From the NCBI RefSeq assembly GCF_048771995.1, contig NC_133037.1, positions 2,113,001 through 2,177,000 on the forward strand: a stretch of 64,000 bases of DNA, read 5' to 3'. The position numbers were made by a program, and so were the translations under genes. Positions within the stretch are counted from its first letter, which is position 1. The number at the start of each line of letters is the position of its first letter. Source of the stretch: Taeniopygia guttata (lineage: Eukaryota; Chordata; Aves; Passeriformes; Estrildidae). This document shows positions 12,291-25,373 of this stretch, piece by piece. Under the pieces are notes generated by a model that saw nothing but the letters and a program-made list of their open reading frames with translations, ran no database searches and was not told the origin of the DNA.

Positions 12291-14574
12291 GTTGCCATAA
12301 ATGCAGCCCTACTGTGCTGGAGCACCCTAAAGCAAAGAGCTCAGGCAATATGTCCATATGGATTCCTAGTTTGATATTTACAAATATCTTTATCAAATAC
12401 AAATGGATAATAGCACGGTGGGACACAGAACCTGCATTTACCAAACCAGTGTTGAAATGCTGAGTTTTATTTTCCATTGTAACTCAGTGAAAGATTTATT
12501 TTGCTGGTGGGAGTGCATTCCTTTGAGCAGACTTTCAGTGACAAAAACGTTGCAAACACATACAAAATTATTTTTTATTTGCTTCTTTATTACTTTACCT
12601 ATTTATAAACTTAATTCACCTATTTATAAACTTAATTGGAAAAAAACTCTGATATATTTCTTGTGGTTTCTACCAGCTAAGGGCTGACCCCTATTAAGGA
12701 TAAATAATGATAAACACATATGAGGTTATTTTTTCAAATGGAAATAAAGCCCATGAGAATAGAGAATTTAACAGAGAATAAAATAGAGAACAAAACATCC
12801 ATGGAAGTGGCACTGTTTCAGGAGCAACCCCAGTGATGCCTAATTCTAAAGTAACCTACAATTCAGGACTTGGAAGTGGGGAAATAAAACCCATCTAAAA
12901 AGCAGAATATTTATGAAGCCAGGATCCAAAGTTTGATTTGAACTCAAGCATCCTCCTCAAATCCCAATTTTCTTAGATATTTTCAGTTCAGGATCCATTT
13001 TCAGGCGAAGCTGTTAATAACATTATTTATTTATTTATCTCCAAATCTCCAAATCTCCAAATAGCCAAAATAATTTCAAGCCTGGGGATCATCATCTCAC
13101 TGATTTAAGTATTTGAGACTGAATGTAGCTTAGACTGTGTTCAGTATCACAGTTCTCATTAAAAAAAGAATAAAATAGAAGAACAAAAGAAGTATAAAAA
13201 GGGAAAAAAGCCAATTTCTCTTGATCCCTCCTACCATGAATGTGACATTTGCAAGATTTCAGTGCAGCACATTTCCAATGGTTTAATAAAGACAACTTCT
13301 CCTTTGCTGTCCCTGATCCACGCAGAACTGAATGTGGGGAGCTGAATCCTCGAGCTGGGAATAAGCTGGGCACAGATCCATGAACTCTGCTCCTCTCCTC
13401 TTCCCGGGGTGACCCCTGGGCAGTCTGTCACCTCCACAATATCTGGAATTTCCCAGAAAACCTCAGTCATCCTCCAGCTCACGGTCACCTTTCGTGAGCT
13501 CTCAATAAAGCTCTTTTCCCCCAGCTTGTGTTTCATTTAGAAACAATGTGTTGGGCTGAAAGCAGAAGAAGGAATAAAAAGGAAAACAGGTTTTGACTTA
13601 GACAAGTTCAATGTGTGAAATTGGGCTCTCGGCTACAATAGGATATAAAATTTTGGATTTTCAAAAAGATGCATTTTAATCATGTTCATCCAAACAGAGC
13701 CACCAGAGGCTCGGACAGGAAATATTGCTCCTGGCTGGATAAAACAGAAAGATAACAGCTGTTTTTCAGAAGGGCTCTTTTTCCCCATTTAAATATTATT
13801 TCATTTTTAGTGCCATGAATTCCAAAATGCTGTTTCTTTATCCTAATGAACATATGACTGCTAAAATTACAGAGCTCAGTTACACTTCAAGAGCAATTCA
13901 GATTTTTAATCTAATGTATTTTCTTAGTCTGGGTTCAAGAGAGCAATGAAAATTTGAAAAAACAACAGACTGAATATTTAAAACTGATGATGCTGGATCT
14001 CATTAACCACACATCTGTTTATAACACCTCTCCAAAATACTTGGTTTAAATGAAATGTTCAGGTTTAAAATAATTCTTCATTCTTTGGGTTTAAATCTGA
14101 GAATTCAGAAATCCTTTCAGTTGGGTTTCTTATCTTAAAAAATCCTTTCTGCAGATCAAATATTTCAGATTTCTCATGATATGTGGAGAAGGAAATATAG
14201 CATTTTTATGCTTATAATTGTGACCTACCTGGTTTAAAGGCTATTTTCCCTATATTATTTCATAAAACTGTGGACATAAAACCCACCATGAAATATTACA
14301 GAAGAATTTGCAACTACTTTTTTGATTTTGGGTAGGTTTATACCCATTTTCCTTTCCCTTCTGTTCAAGCTATGTGAGAAACACAACAAAGATCCAAAGT
14401 CTCCTCAAGACTTTCCTCAGATATTCCCTAGAGCCATTGGAGAATGATGGTTAACAGCTGAATTAATTTCATTTTGTAGCAGTCTGATTCCTTTTTCCAC
14501 ATGTAGGGTTTTTTTAATAGGAACAATACACCTCTCTGACACATTTAGGCCTGCATGGTTCACAACAGAAAATT
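12071..14574. other. Single-copy AT-rich DNA
   Basis: It begins with a short GC-rich piece (12071-12160), then the long T run at 12257. Small local duplications occur: a 21-bp repeat ACCTATTTATAAACTTAATT at 12597 and 12618, and TTTA and CTCCAAAT repeats near 13022-13062. No exon or transposon recognised. Confidence 0.4.
12257..12299. repeat. 43-base T homopolymer
   Basis: An uninterrupted run of 43 T. It could be the poly(A) tail of a minus-strand retrocopy, but no AATAAA precedes it on the minus strand at the right distance, no target duplication is evident, and the adjacent sequence matches no gene I know. Confidence 0.95.
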
Positions 14575-14882
14575 CAGGAGTCTCGCTGTTGAGGCAGGGA
14601 TGGGAATAATGAGACTCTGAGGTCAGAAGGCAAGGAGTGAATGTTTATTCAAAAGCACATTGCTCTTTTATAGAAAACTAATTTCATTGGTCTTAAAGTA
14701 AAAACATTTCACACCATTGGTGCACTGTGAATAGCACATGGTGGTAGAACATTTCTATAAACAATGTGAACAGAAAGAGAGATAATAAATAGTTTACATT
14801 CCTCTCGGACTTTTTCCTAGGCTTAGCCTAGCAGAAATCTCTCATTTTCTCCCTGACTGAACTGAGAATATCCACACAGGAG
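14575..14882 (-). mobile_element. Solo ERVK-like LTR with 6-bp target duplication
   Basis: A minus-strand LTR spans 14581-14876 (296 bp). Read on the minus strand it starts TGTGGATATTC and ends CAACAGCGAGA, so the usual final CA has decayed to GA. The 6-bp direct repeat CAGGAG lies at 14575-14580 and 14877-14882. Minus-strand control elements run in order: two CCAAT boxes (14716-14720 and 14686-14690), TATAAAAG (about 14666-14673) and AATAAA (14644-14649). It is the same family as 52154-52465; both share the ordered landmarks TTTATCTCTC-type, CATTGTTTAT, CACCAATG, GATGTTTTTACT-type, CTATAAAAGAGCAATG. A 6-bp duplication is typical of ERVK-type integration. Confidence 0.88.
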
Positions 14883-15226
14883 AGGTGGGATTGTCCAGCC
14901 TGGAGAGAAAAAGCTTTGGGGTGACCTCACCGTGGTCTTCCAGTGCCTGAAGGAGAGGACAGGAGAAATGGAGAGAGGCAATTGCCAAGGGCTGGAGAGA
15001 CAGGACAAGGGTAGGGTTGGATGGGATTTTGGCCAGGAATTGTTCCCTGGGAGGGTGCCCAGAGCAGCTGTGGCTGCCCCTGGATCCCTGGGATGCCCAA
15101 GGCCAGGTTGGACACTGGGGATTGGAGCAGCTGGGACAGTGGAAGGTGTCCCTGCCATGGATGGGGTGGGATGAGACAATCTTTAAGGTTTTTTCCAACC
15201 CCAACCATTCAGGGATTCTGTGATGG
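14883..15226 (+). mobile_element. CR1 LINE 3' fragment (~340 bp)
   Basis: Plus-strand CR1 from GGTGGGATTGTCCAGCCTGG through TGCCCAGAGCAGCTGTGGCT, GCCCAAGGCCAGGTTGGAC and GGACAGTGGAAGGTGTCCCT to the terminal GGATTCTGTGATGG. It covers the C-terminal end of ORF2 and the 3' UTR, with the coding frame broken. Its truncated 5' end abuts the LTR at 14581-14876. Confidence 0.92.
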
Positions 15227-18200
15227 TGAAACCCAAGGTGGCACATCCTCAGCAGGAATTTCCCCAGTGTGGTGGGACAGGCCAGGGCACGGCCATGCAT
15301 GAACATCTGTGGAATGATTCAGGATAACAACAATCAGCCCTGAAGCCTGGAGGCAGTGTGCCAGATGCTGACTGCTGGAGGTCCTGGGATTCCTGAGCCC
15401 AGGAATTGAGCTCTGTCGGGTGATGGGTTCTAATGGACATAAGTGGAGGTGGCTTTTGGAGGTGGCAAATGAAGAAGGAGAAGTGCAGGAACTGCTGCTG
15501 ATTCTGAGTGGGGAGATCCAGGCTGAGCAATATCAGGCAGCTGCTGCTTAGGGGATATTCAGGGAATGAAGATGAACAATGTCAGAGGAAAACTCCTAAG
15601 GAAATGTAAGTCAAACAAAGATATATTATAGCAGAGGATTATTGCAGAGACTATAGAGGAGAATGAAGACAAATAAAGTCAGGCACTTGCTGAGCAGATA
15701 TTAGACAAACAAAACTGAGTAGAGTGAGATAAGAAAGATCTACAGCACAAACAGTGTCTACAAAAGATTCCTTTAAGTTAGGTCAAGAGAAGAACAACAA
15801 ATCCTCTTTCCCTACAAACAGATCTTTCTTTTCTTCCCCTCCTATTTCCTTCACAGATTTCCATTTCCCTCCTAAATCCACTAGTTTTTATAATTTTCGT
15901 TCTTCTCACTTGCTCCATTACCCTCAGATATTTACATATTGTCATATTTGGGCCAGGAAAAGACCCATAATTTGGGACTGGATTCTTTTCCTCTACAGTA
16001 GCACCACTTGATTTAAGCCATGATGGAACAAAAACAGAAGGATGTGACTGAGGATGAAATTTGGCACAACTTGCTTTGGACAGAAGTAATGAACAACAAG
16101 AGAAACATGAAGGACAAGAAATGCCAAGCAATGATATCTGCTGAGAGGAAAATGAGGGAATCTAATTACTGTAATTACAGAAGACTCCAAAATCAGAATT
16201 GTGTGGCCCAGCACTAAGACTGAATTCACAATCTCTTCTGATTACTTATCTGCTTGTGTGAAAATTGTGGGTTTTCAGGGAAAAAAAGAAATTCTGATGT
16301 TCTTGAGGAAAAAAAAAGGAGTTGGTAATTCATTGTTGTCAGGTCCTCTCCACTGCAATTTTTTTAAGATTACTGTAAAAGCTGGCACAACCACACCTCC
16401 AAGGAGAGAGAGAAAAGCAAAGCTTTAATTGTGGCTCAATTAAAAGGAAGCATCCCCTAGACAAGGCTGACTTTGAGTTTCTCATTGTTACACCACTTAT
16501 CTCTTGAGGACTTTTCCCTTTCTTCCTCACCAGGGCTGAAGTGTATGCAAGATGAACTTTTGAACTTCTGTTTCATAAAAAATAAAAAGCTTAAGATATT
16601 CTCAGCTTCACTACAGGGAAGACAAGATATTTGTCTCTGTGCAACATGACCTACCCCGAGTGAGACTTCACAATGTTTCTGCCGTGAACAAAGGACAGCA
16701 AGTAAAAGAAAGTGAGACAGCTTCAGGACTCAGTGAGGTTGAAATAAGATGGATGAAAATTGATTAAAACCAAAATGTATTTTTGAGTTGCTTTCAATAT
16801 AAACATCAATAAGAAAGAGTTTGCAGTTGAAGCCCCAAAGATTATTCTGTCCATTTTCTCATCTTCCTGTCTTGCTGAATTGTATGAAACAAAATAAAAC
16901 TCAATTCCCCCAACCCAATGGCATCAAAATTTGACCTTCAGAGAGACTGGAGATGCAGTTAAATGTTTAGAAAAATGGTTAACTGTGCATGGATAAGGAA
17001 TACTTCATTGTGTGAAAGCGAACACCGAGGGATCTTCTGTCACCAAACTCCAACTACCCACCCCAGGAGAGAAACCTCCCCAGGAGAAAACACCTCCAGT
17101 GCCAGAAAAAGCTGCTACACTCCCTCAGTGCAGCTGTTATCACCTCTGCACAAGTTTGTCATGAGACTAAAATCCACATAATTGTAGCTGTTATTACGGA
17201 GAGGAGGAAAGCATTTGTTGCACAAAGATGGGAAGAGAATGGATGCATTCAGACAGAACTGAGCATCAGTTTGAGGCAGACAAGCCTTTATTCTTGGGTT
17301 TTAAAGCAAACTCTCCAGCTAAGTGGTAAATTGTAAGTCACCACATCAAGCAACTGCAAGGAAACATAATTATATTTATTCAGGCAAATATGACGTGCCC
17401 ACATTAGTTTTTCTCTACTGTTGCTGCTAAAAAGGCATCTCAATGTGAGGGCCCAGTGGTTACTGAGCAGCACTCGAAGACATATTTAATAAAATACATG
17501 AAAATAGATAGGAGCACACAAGAGCTTTGCAGATTTTTAGGTGCAGGGATTCTTGATGAAATACTGTGGCTCACTGCTCCTCAAGGGTGATTTTCATACG
17601 AGATCAGATAAAAGCTGCTCACTACCAATAAAGCTTTGGATACACGCAGTGTTGCAGCGTGTGAAAAAAATTTGGGTTTCCAATGTTTTAAATAAATATT
17701 GTCCCTGCTTAAAGAGAAACCATAAACCCACTTCTCTCACTGGTGTTTCCCTTAGAAATACATTGCTTTTTCTAAACAATTATTCTAAACTCTCCACTCA
17801 CTGCCCATCAAACTCCAGTGCTTTGTTAACAGTTTGTTTGATTATCAAACCCAGGACGAGTTTCCATTCCCACTTAGAAAAGGAAGGAAGGATTTGTTAG
17901 TATTAATTAAAGTGGACTGAAGGTAGAAACAGTATCTGCCTGGTGAGGAAGGCTGCAGGCACACACTTTCTCTTATGGATACAAGAGAATGTCCTAATTA
18001 ACTCATCAATAGGGTCTTTTCAAATGTCCTTTTAAGAGTGAATTTTACCCCGGAGCCTTCTCCTGTGTCTCATGTATCCCTCAATGCTGAACGATTTTAC
18101 AACTGCTGCACAGCCCTTTGATATTTGCTCCCCTTCCTCCCAAATCTCTCTTTACTCAAGGTTTACTCGCAGGCAGGAGTCAGATCAGGCTCAGGGAGTG

Positions 18201-20278
18201 AATCCCTGGAGCAGCTGCTCAGGTCCATAGCAGCTCTGGCTCAGCAGGACTCTGCTCCAGAGGCTACAAACCCAATGACCTCGTTTTCCAGCTTGGGTGT
18301 CCCCAGCTGCCAACCTGGACTGTTACTCCCATGAGTAAATGCCTGGATGAGCCTCCTCAGGACTGTCTGTCCATCACAAATACAAGTGAAATCTACATTT
18401 GATTTTAGTGGGTGCCAAATCACATTAATTTTCCCAAAATGTCACAAAATATGGACTCTGTGTCTTGGTGATGTAAATTAAACCAGATTAAGAGGAAATA
18501 CTGCTTCACCAAAGTTTCATACACGTTTCTTTTGCAAACAATGGTAATTTTCCTTCAAAACATTGCTGGTGAAGTTTTCCTGAAGGTTTGTGTTGAGAAA
18601 AACCCAAGATAACTGATTACTTTTAATGGAGTTTTTGTTTTCCCAAATAGAAGTTTACAGACAGGTCCCCAATCAATTTCTCTGGTACCAAATGGACTTG
18701 AGGGGTCTGCAGATCTCTGTTAAATTCCATTTCATGTTCAGTTGGGAATATCCTGATCCATCTACTGTCCATAAAGAATAACTCTCTGATCCATTACCAT
18801 GGACTTCCCTGCACCTGGGGAAGAGGGAGCACTCTTTAGATTTTTGTATTCCACCCACCCTAAAAGGGTTATATTAATATGTCCCAAAGGAAAGAGAGGA
18901 TAAAGAGTATTTGTAGCCACTTTTCCTCACCCCTTGTTAACAGTGGCAGCTGATTAATAGATGATGAGACAGCATAATTTGAATAATTTTACTCAAACCA
19001 GTTGAATTTGGAAGTGATTTATTTTCTCGTACTGTATACAAGATTTTGTATTCAACAGACCTGTCTGTCACTGAAGGATATTTGATAAAAATCTCCCACT
19101 GTCTTGTCCATGCTGTAATCCCTCTTCCCACTTTGTTATTTGCCTTGTGTTTCATTGTTTACTCCTTGTTATCTTCTGCATTATATTTCTTAGTAAGTCC
19201 TTTAGAGATTTCCACAAGTAGAGGATAAGACCTTGAGAATTTGCTTTTTTCTGTTTAGATGTAATTCTGAGTTATTGTTAAACTCCTCCATAGGTTCCGT
19301 ACATCTATTGTGCAGGTAGAGCAAACAGAGCTGTCCTTGTCTCCCTCCCTTCATGTGACATTTAACTGCTGCTAAATCAACTGGCATTAAAATGACTCCG
19401 TGGAATGTGCAGAGGTTTAAATGAACCAATGAACACATAACACACTTGATTATCTGAAAACAAGTGAGGAAATTTGAAATGATTTTATTTGGAAAGGTAC
19501 CTAGAGATCAAGGATACCTGGAGATCTGAAGGGCTGAATGTAGGAGGGTTTTTTTTTTTTTTTTTTGGTTGGGTTTTTTAAACTTTCATGGAGAAATTCA
19601 ATTAAAACAAAGAGGTCTTTGTCATTTTAAGTGCTAGGATTCAATGCACAGCCTCGGTGCAATATGGAAATGAGAGGAGTGGAGGAGCCTGCTCCTGTTC
19701 TTTGTCCATCCCGGGGTGTGAAGGAGCCCAGTTCAGCACATCCAAATCTGCTGGAAGGGTGAGCAATCCTTGTGACAGCGCTGCTCCTCCCTGCTGAGCT
19801 GGAAATCAAAAACTGCTGGCCGAGAAAGCCGGGGAGTGCTTCTTGCACTGCTCCTCGAGGTCTCCAGGCAATTTTGAGGGAAGCATCCTTGGCTGTGTTA
19901 GGAGGTGGAAGGGCAGAGGACGAGAGGAGCTGTTGGCAGTTCCTGTGCAAAGTGTGGATGCTCCACACCTTGCTGGGCAGTGCAGGGGTCACTGGAAAAA
20001 GATGGATATCCCCAGGCACTGCATTTTCCTCAACTTTTCTGAAATGAAGGATTTCCAAACGGTTCAGATAGAAATTTTTGGGTTGTTTCAAATCTCTGTG
20101 CAAAAGCAGCAAGGGAACCAAAAGCTGGGGATGTTGTCAGTGGTTTTGGGAAACGACAAAACAGGCTCTGAAACTTCAGATCCTCAAAAAGAGGAAAATC
20201 AATTTATTACTCAGGTGATAGGAGGAGAGGAAAATGTTTTAAACCAAAACAGGAGAAATTCAGAGAAAAAATTCCTCC
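15227..20278. other. Long single-copy AT-rich stretch
   Basis: Five kilobases without a repeat family I can name. A lysine- and methionine-rich 65-codon frame at 16020-16217 and several 60-120-codon frames elsewhere have no domain. T-run at 19549-19566. 15540-16900 has a purine-rich character that could be old retroviral internal sequence, but I could not tie it to any motif. Confidence 0.35.
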
Positions 20279-20378
20279 CTGGGAGGATGGTGAGACCCTG
20301 GCACAGGTGCCCAGAGCAGTACCCAAGGCCAAGTTGGACACTGTGGCTGGAGCAGCCTGGGACAGTGGGAGGTGTGAA
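20279..20378 (+). mobile_element. CR1 LINE fragment lacking its 3' end
   Basis: CCCTGGGAGGATGGTGAGAC, CTGGCACAGGTGCCCAGAGC, CCCAAGGCCAAGTTGGACAC and CAGCCTGGGACAGTGGGAGG match the plus-strand CR1 tail. The alignment stops before the 3' UTR end, so the 3' part is deleted, and an internal piece (GCTGTGGCTGCCCCTGGATC in other copies) is missing. Confidence 0.85.
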
Positions 20379-22214
20379 GTGCTAAATTTGGCATTTGCCA
20401 CCAAAACAAAATTATTGTAGAACGCAGACCTTGCTGGAAGATGTTTTAAAGAGACCAAGAGTTCTTAAGAAGGTGAATTTAGATTTTACAGTATTGAGTT
20501 CTAATGGGTTGGATTTCACAATGTGCAAGGAGTAATGAAAAACAAATGTCTCAACCCTTTTCTCTGAGAAACAAAAGTTCATTGCTTTAAAACATTCTTC
20601 TTCAAGGGAGACAGAAAACTGTGAAATTAAGACAGTATTATCAGTAAGTTCAAGTGGTGAATTGTGAAAATTAGGCAAAACTTATCTGCACTGAATCATT
20701 TACAACGCACAGACTATGTGGGTGTTGTTTTTGGGGTTTTTTTGTTTTGTTTTGTTTTTTTGTAGGATCCATTAATTAATGCAATTAATGAAACAATTGA
20801 AAAACCCACTTCTTTGACACACGGGTCACAAAGAAAAGAAGTACTAAATAACACATTATTTATTGCTAATTGTTCTTTGGGGTTAGCTTTTCATACTCAA
20901 AGGCTTCCTTGGAGGCAGCTCCATCTTGAAGCATATCTAGTTTGCTGCCTTCTCAGAAATTAACATCATTTATGATTAAAAACCAAAATTCAGTGTCCAT
21001 CAATATTTGTTTGAAGGCAGTAGCTTCATTCTGAATTATCTCCTTGAAGTGTAAAACCACCTATCATTAATTAATTAAATTTACTCCTAGTTCTCCACTT
21101 TTCCACACTCTCCTTAATTACCTGCACATTCATTGAAAGAGGAATATTTTGCAGTTTGGAGCTCAAAGTACTTTGGATATGAATTGAAAGCCTTTAACCA
21201 CAGCTGAATGTCACTAACCAAGAAATCTGCAATTTAATAAATGAAAATACAGTGAAAACATATTATTACCTTTTTTCCCTATTTATTCCAAAGATTTCTA
21301 TGACAAATTTGATGTAGATCAATTTTGCTTCCATGTTTATTTCATGCAATAGCATGCAAAAAAAGCACACCAATGTTTGCTTTCTTTGCTTTCCTGAAAC
21401 ACGTTTAATCCAATTTGATTAGAACCAATCCAACTTCTTATTTTTTTCCTGCAAACAGACATTTATTAAATGCCAAAAATTGGATGATTAATGAAGAAAT
21501 AATAGTGAGATTCAAAGCAAACCCTCCTAACCTTTGCAGCCCTTTACAACAGGATATTGAAATGAGTGTTTTAAAAAGACCTCGGTAAAAACCTTTCATG
21601 AACAAACAATTCAGATAATATTTGTTGGCAGAAGAATTTGTGAGGAGCAGAAAACTGAATGGACTATCTATGATTCCTCACCCAGTTTTAATAAAATTGT
21701 CAATTTACTCAACCAAAGAAAAATTAATTCTGTTCTCATGTTGGTTGCATGAAAACCTGTAAGATCTTTTAATTTTCAGCTCATTACAGCTGCAAATCTT
21801 CTAAATTCCAACATTCTACCTTTTCTCTTTACAACCCTCAGCCATCCAGATTTTTACTTCCAATAGCCATTGGAATGTGAGCCAACAGCTTTTATTCAGA
21901 TCAGCTCTGTAGCTCAAAAATGGAACTGAAAATTCACCAAGTGGGGAAAAAAATAACACAAAGGGAAAAATAAAAGGACCAAAGAGCAACAACAACTCAG
22001 TGGCAGATGGTCGCTGTGCAAATCTCGATTTTATGGTGTTGAGCGCCTCCAAGATCTCCATGGAGGATCGGTGGGATTTGGTCTGTCTGGAAATCATCAT
22101 CTGATCAAGCTTTAAAAACATCCATCACGAGTTAAACAGCAGCTCGGTGAAAGGAGCAGCTCAGCGAGGGCAATAAGACACTTAGTGAGCCAATTTGTTA
22201 AGGCAGCTAATTTT
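20379..22214. other. AT-rich single-copy DNA
   Basis: No repeat family or exon recognised. 20990-21700 is repeat-free and AT-rich with TTAATTAATTAAAT-type motifs, a candidate conserved non-coding stretch by composition only. Confidence 0.35.
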
Positions 22215-22303
22215 GGGAGGAGGTTGGCCCATGGCAGGGGGTAGAGAGAGATGATCCTCAAGGTCCCTCCCAACCCAACCCAGCACACTCTGGGATGCAG
22301 TGA
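22215..22303 (+). mobile_element. CR1 LINE 3'-end fragment
   Basis: GGTTGGCCCATGGCAGGGGG, GATGATCCTCAAGGTCCCTC and CCAACCCAACCCAGCACACTCTGGGATGCAGTGAT (split here by small changes) correspond to the last ~80 bp of a plus-strand CR1. Confidence 0.8.
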
Positions 22304-22482
22304 TAACTCCCAGAATCTTGGTGTTATCAGATAAATCCCTGCTTAGAGAGACCAAGAGGTGCAGCAACACTGTGGCAGTGACACCTCCAGAAGGGCCCTT
22401 TGGGAGTGCCTGGGTTGGAGTTGATGCCTCAGGATTTTATCTTTCCTATTTTCCATCTATTTGTAACCCTGCAGTTCTTTAG

Positions 22483-22873
22483 TGTGTAACTCCAAACTCC
22501 ACACACAGTGTGAGCTGCTGCTTCCCCATTTGGGGCAGACACAACAATTCCTCTCCAGGCCTGGCAATCAAGGACACCTCAGTGCCTCAGGCCAGAGAGA
22601 TGGGAACAAAAGTGAGTTGGGGGAGCAAACCTGGGGTCAGTGACTTCATTACCTGTAGCTGGAATTGGGAGATTAACCCCCAATATGCAAATGAACCAAA
22701 CCTATAAAAGTGTGAAAACCTGTGACCCATCATCCATTTTTGGGTGTAGCCCCTGAGGGGTTTCATCTGTCCTAACTGTACCTGAAACCCTTCAAGAAAT
22801 AGAACAGCTTTTTATTCCCTTAATTCTGTCTGGCCTGTGTTTTTAGGTAAGCCCAAAAAGGCATGAGGAACAG
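22483..22873 (+). mobile_element. Probable ERV1-like LTR
   Basis: LTR-like order on the plus strand: a TGTGTAAC start candidate at 22483, octamer-like ATATGCAAATGAACC at 22684, TATAAAAG at 22703, then GAAATAGAACAGCTTTTTATTCC and TCTGTCTGGCCTGTGTTTT of an R-U5-like region. The ends are uncertain and no target duplication was found. GTAAGC near 22848 lies inside U5 and is not taken as a splice donor. The family assignment is from remembered resemblance to avian gammaretrovirus-like LTRs. Confidence 0.55.
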
Positions 22874-23459
22874 TGGAATTAACTGAAGAGAATACAAATT
22901 AGCCCACAGATTTATTCCTCACACTGACACAATAAACAAATATTGATGGTTTCCCATGGTGTAATACATCCTTATTCACTGCTTCACAACTCACTTGGAG
23001 CTTCATCATTTTCTCTTCGCTGCTTCTAAATGGCTGATTTATCCCATACTTCGGGAAATATTAGTCTGTTTACAGTGCTCAGATAGCAAACAGATTGTGC
23101 ATCATTGAAGTAACAACGTGGAGACTTGCCATGGTTGATTGTTGTGCTCTTCACCTTGCTTTTCTCTTTTTTTTTTTTTTTTACAGTTTCTTTTCATGCA
23201 TCAGAGTTTTAGAGAAGAGAGGCAACCTGCATCCACTGTGTAGTGAAGAGAAACGTGATTATAGATTTTTGTAAAGATGTTTGGATCCCTTCAGCACCTC
23301 AGGATGGCTCCTGCCTTTGGAAAAATGTGATTTGGTTGGTGCAGGACCCAGGAGAAGGGCACAAGTCTGCAAAGCACAGGAAAAATGATGAGCCCCGAGG
23401 TGTAAACTGAACTGACATCCTGTGGCCGAGGGTAAAACTGAGCTGCAGTTTTGGATAAA
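22874..23459. other. Single-copy DNA
   Basis: No recognised element. A 16-base T run ending in ACAG at about 23167-23186 resembles a splice acceptor, but I found no convincing exon after it. Confidence 0.35.
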
Positions 23460-23750
23460 TGGAATTATAGAACACAAAAAGGTTTAGGTTGGAAGGAAAC
23501 CTAAAAATCATCCAGGGCCACCCCTGCTGTGGCAGGGTCACCTCCCACTGTCCCAGGCTGCTCCAGGCTCTGTCCAGTCTGGCTTTGGGCACTGCCAGGG
23601 ATCCAGGGGCAGCCACAGCTGCTCTGGGCACCTGTGCCAGGGCTGCCCACCTTCCCAGGGAGGAATTCCTTCCCAAAATCCCATCTCCTGCTGCCCTCTG
23701 GCAGTGGGAGCCATTCCCCACTTCCCGTCCCTCCAGGCTCAGTTCAAGCA
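23460..23750 (-). mobile_element. CR1 LINE 3' fragment (~290 bp)
   Basis: Starts GGAATTATAGAACACAAAAA, then GGTTTAGGTTGGAAGGAAAC, CTGCTCCAGGCTCTGTCCAG, GGGATCCAGGGGCAGCCACA and CCCAGGGAGGAATTCCTTCC. This is the reverse complement of the CR1 ORF2 C-terminus plus 3' UTR. In the minus frame it still reads RAAVAAPGSLAVPKARLD, the same peptide seen in the 29973 copy, and sits inside a 220-codon minus ORF that extends well beyond the element by chance. Confidence 0.93.
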
Positions 23751-25373
23751 CTGTGAAACCCAAATTCTCCCTGATTATGGTGTGGTCGCAATTCAGAGGA
23801 GAGTAACAATTTCTCCTACCCTGGAGACACTCAAACTCTCCCTTCACACTTCTCAAAGGCAAACACAGAGAGGAATCACTGCGGGAACACTGAGACAGTC
23901 CTGCAGGATAAACATTATTCCCAGCTCTTTTCTTTGCTCTCAGAATCAGAAATGTTCTCATGCATTAACCATGCCATACTTATTTTTTCATAATGAAATG
24001 CCCCAAATATTGAAAAACTCTCAGTGGAATTCCTGTAGGTTGAATCTTTGTGGATAGATAAATTGACAAATTTTCATTATGAACTTTCCTAAACCAGGAT
24101 CTTATTTATGGGAATGAAGTGACAGAGGGGTTCCAGTCCACCTCTGGACTTGCACAATCCCACAGAAATTAAAAAAAACATTCCTAGTTAAGACCCACAA
24201 CCACAAAATTAAATTAAAGGTCTTGTACTAATTCTGAGATTTTAAAAACTCTCATGAGATCCAGTATTATTAAAATTTAAATAAATAAAATGCAAGACTG
24301 CTGTAAGTTCTCTGTGCAGAAAGAAGAGTGCTCAGATAGCACCAGCGTTATGGATTTTGATTGAAATTACCTGACAGACTTTATTCCATTGTTTCCACCT
24401 TATTATGCATAATTGCTTCTAGATTTCATATTTAGTTTCTTGACATTAACACAGAATATAAATTAGAAGTCACTTTATAAAGTGAGCTCTACTGAGAGCA
24501 GAGAGTTTGGAATCAAACTCTGTAATATAGATCAAAATACTCACAATTTGCTCTGTAGCACTTGAGTTTTACTAAATGAGTTAAATGCTGAAAAAGTTTC
24601 TTTCACACTTTCAAACTCTAGGCATGAAACTGTGCCTAATTATGTTATTTTGTGCTGTATTCTAATAAGTCTGTTAAGTTACTCTATGTAATATATAAAA
24701 TGAATCAAAGTTTCCAGAAGGTTTAATTTGCTTTTGGAGCATTTTTGCAAGCAATATGTTAGAAAGTGTAATTCACAGTTTGTTTCAAATGAGGGAAAAA
24801 GCAGATATATCAATGGGAAGTGAAACTATTTTGCCTCGATTATTGATCTTAGAAAGGGGAACATTTTAATTAAATCTCCCATTTGCAATTTAGTGCTCTG
24901 GTTTTGCATCTCATTGGGATGAGATGAAGGATGTCTGTGCGAGGGGTGCAAATCACGCTGCTCACAGCTCTGGGGCTTTGAAGGCAGGAGAGGGCCACAC
25001 ATGGCAAGGGCTGAGAGAAAACTGCTTCCCAAACGCCTGCTTGGAGCTCCTCGGGGATTTCTACCTCGCTCCAAGGACTGAATGATTTAGTCACAGAGAA
25101 AATTGGAATTGGAGGTGGATTCTTTCTCACCATTCCCACCTTCTCCACGACAGCAAGGACATTCTCACCATTCTCTGCCCTGGCGAGGAGCCCCAAGCAC
25201 AATTATTTTCCTTATTGTTTTTTCAGTCCAGGTTCTGGTAGCTGTTATTTCTGGATGAGTTTCTGTCCAGAAATCCCTACATCCATCCATTTTGTGCTGC
25301 ACCTTGGGGAATGAGGGCTGAGCTGAGGGAAAGCTGCCTTTGGCAGCTCTTCTCCTCTGGGCAACACCTCACA
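23751..25373. other. AT-rich single-copy DNA
   Basis: No element recognised. 24300-24830 is especially AT-rich, free of simple repeats, and could be conserved non-coding sequence; this rests on composition only. Confidence 0.35.

Noticed and set aside
12200..12480. Possible processed pseudogene next to the 43-base T run
   Set aside because: No polyadenylation signal, no target duplication, and no known coding sequence beside the tail.
16020..16217. 65-codon lysine/methionine-rich plus ORF
   Set aside because: Looks protein-like but has no recognisable domain, flanking splice sites or repeat family.
17270..17340. LTR-like minus-strand AATAAAGGC plus TTTAAAACCC
   Set aside because: No boundaries, no other LTR signals.
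22840..22856. GTAAGC splice donor
   Set aside because: Lies in the U5-like part of the LTR at 22483-22873 and has no paired exon.
23160..23260. T16-ACAG splice acceptor with following open text
   Set aside because: No frame stays open to a plausible donor and no domain is visible.
23299..23961. 220-codon minus-strand ORF
   Set aside because: Its middle is a CR1 ORF2 tail and its ends are unrelated flanking sequence, so it is a chance read-through, not a gene.
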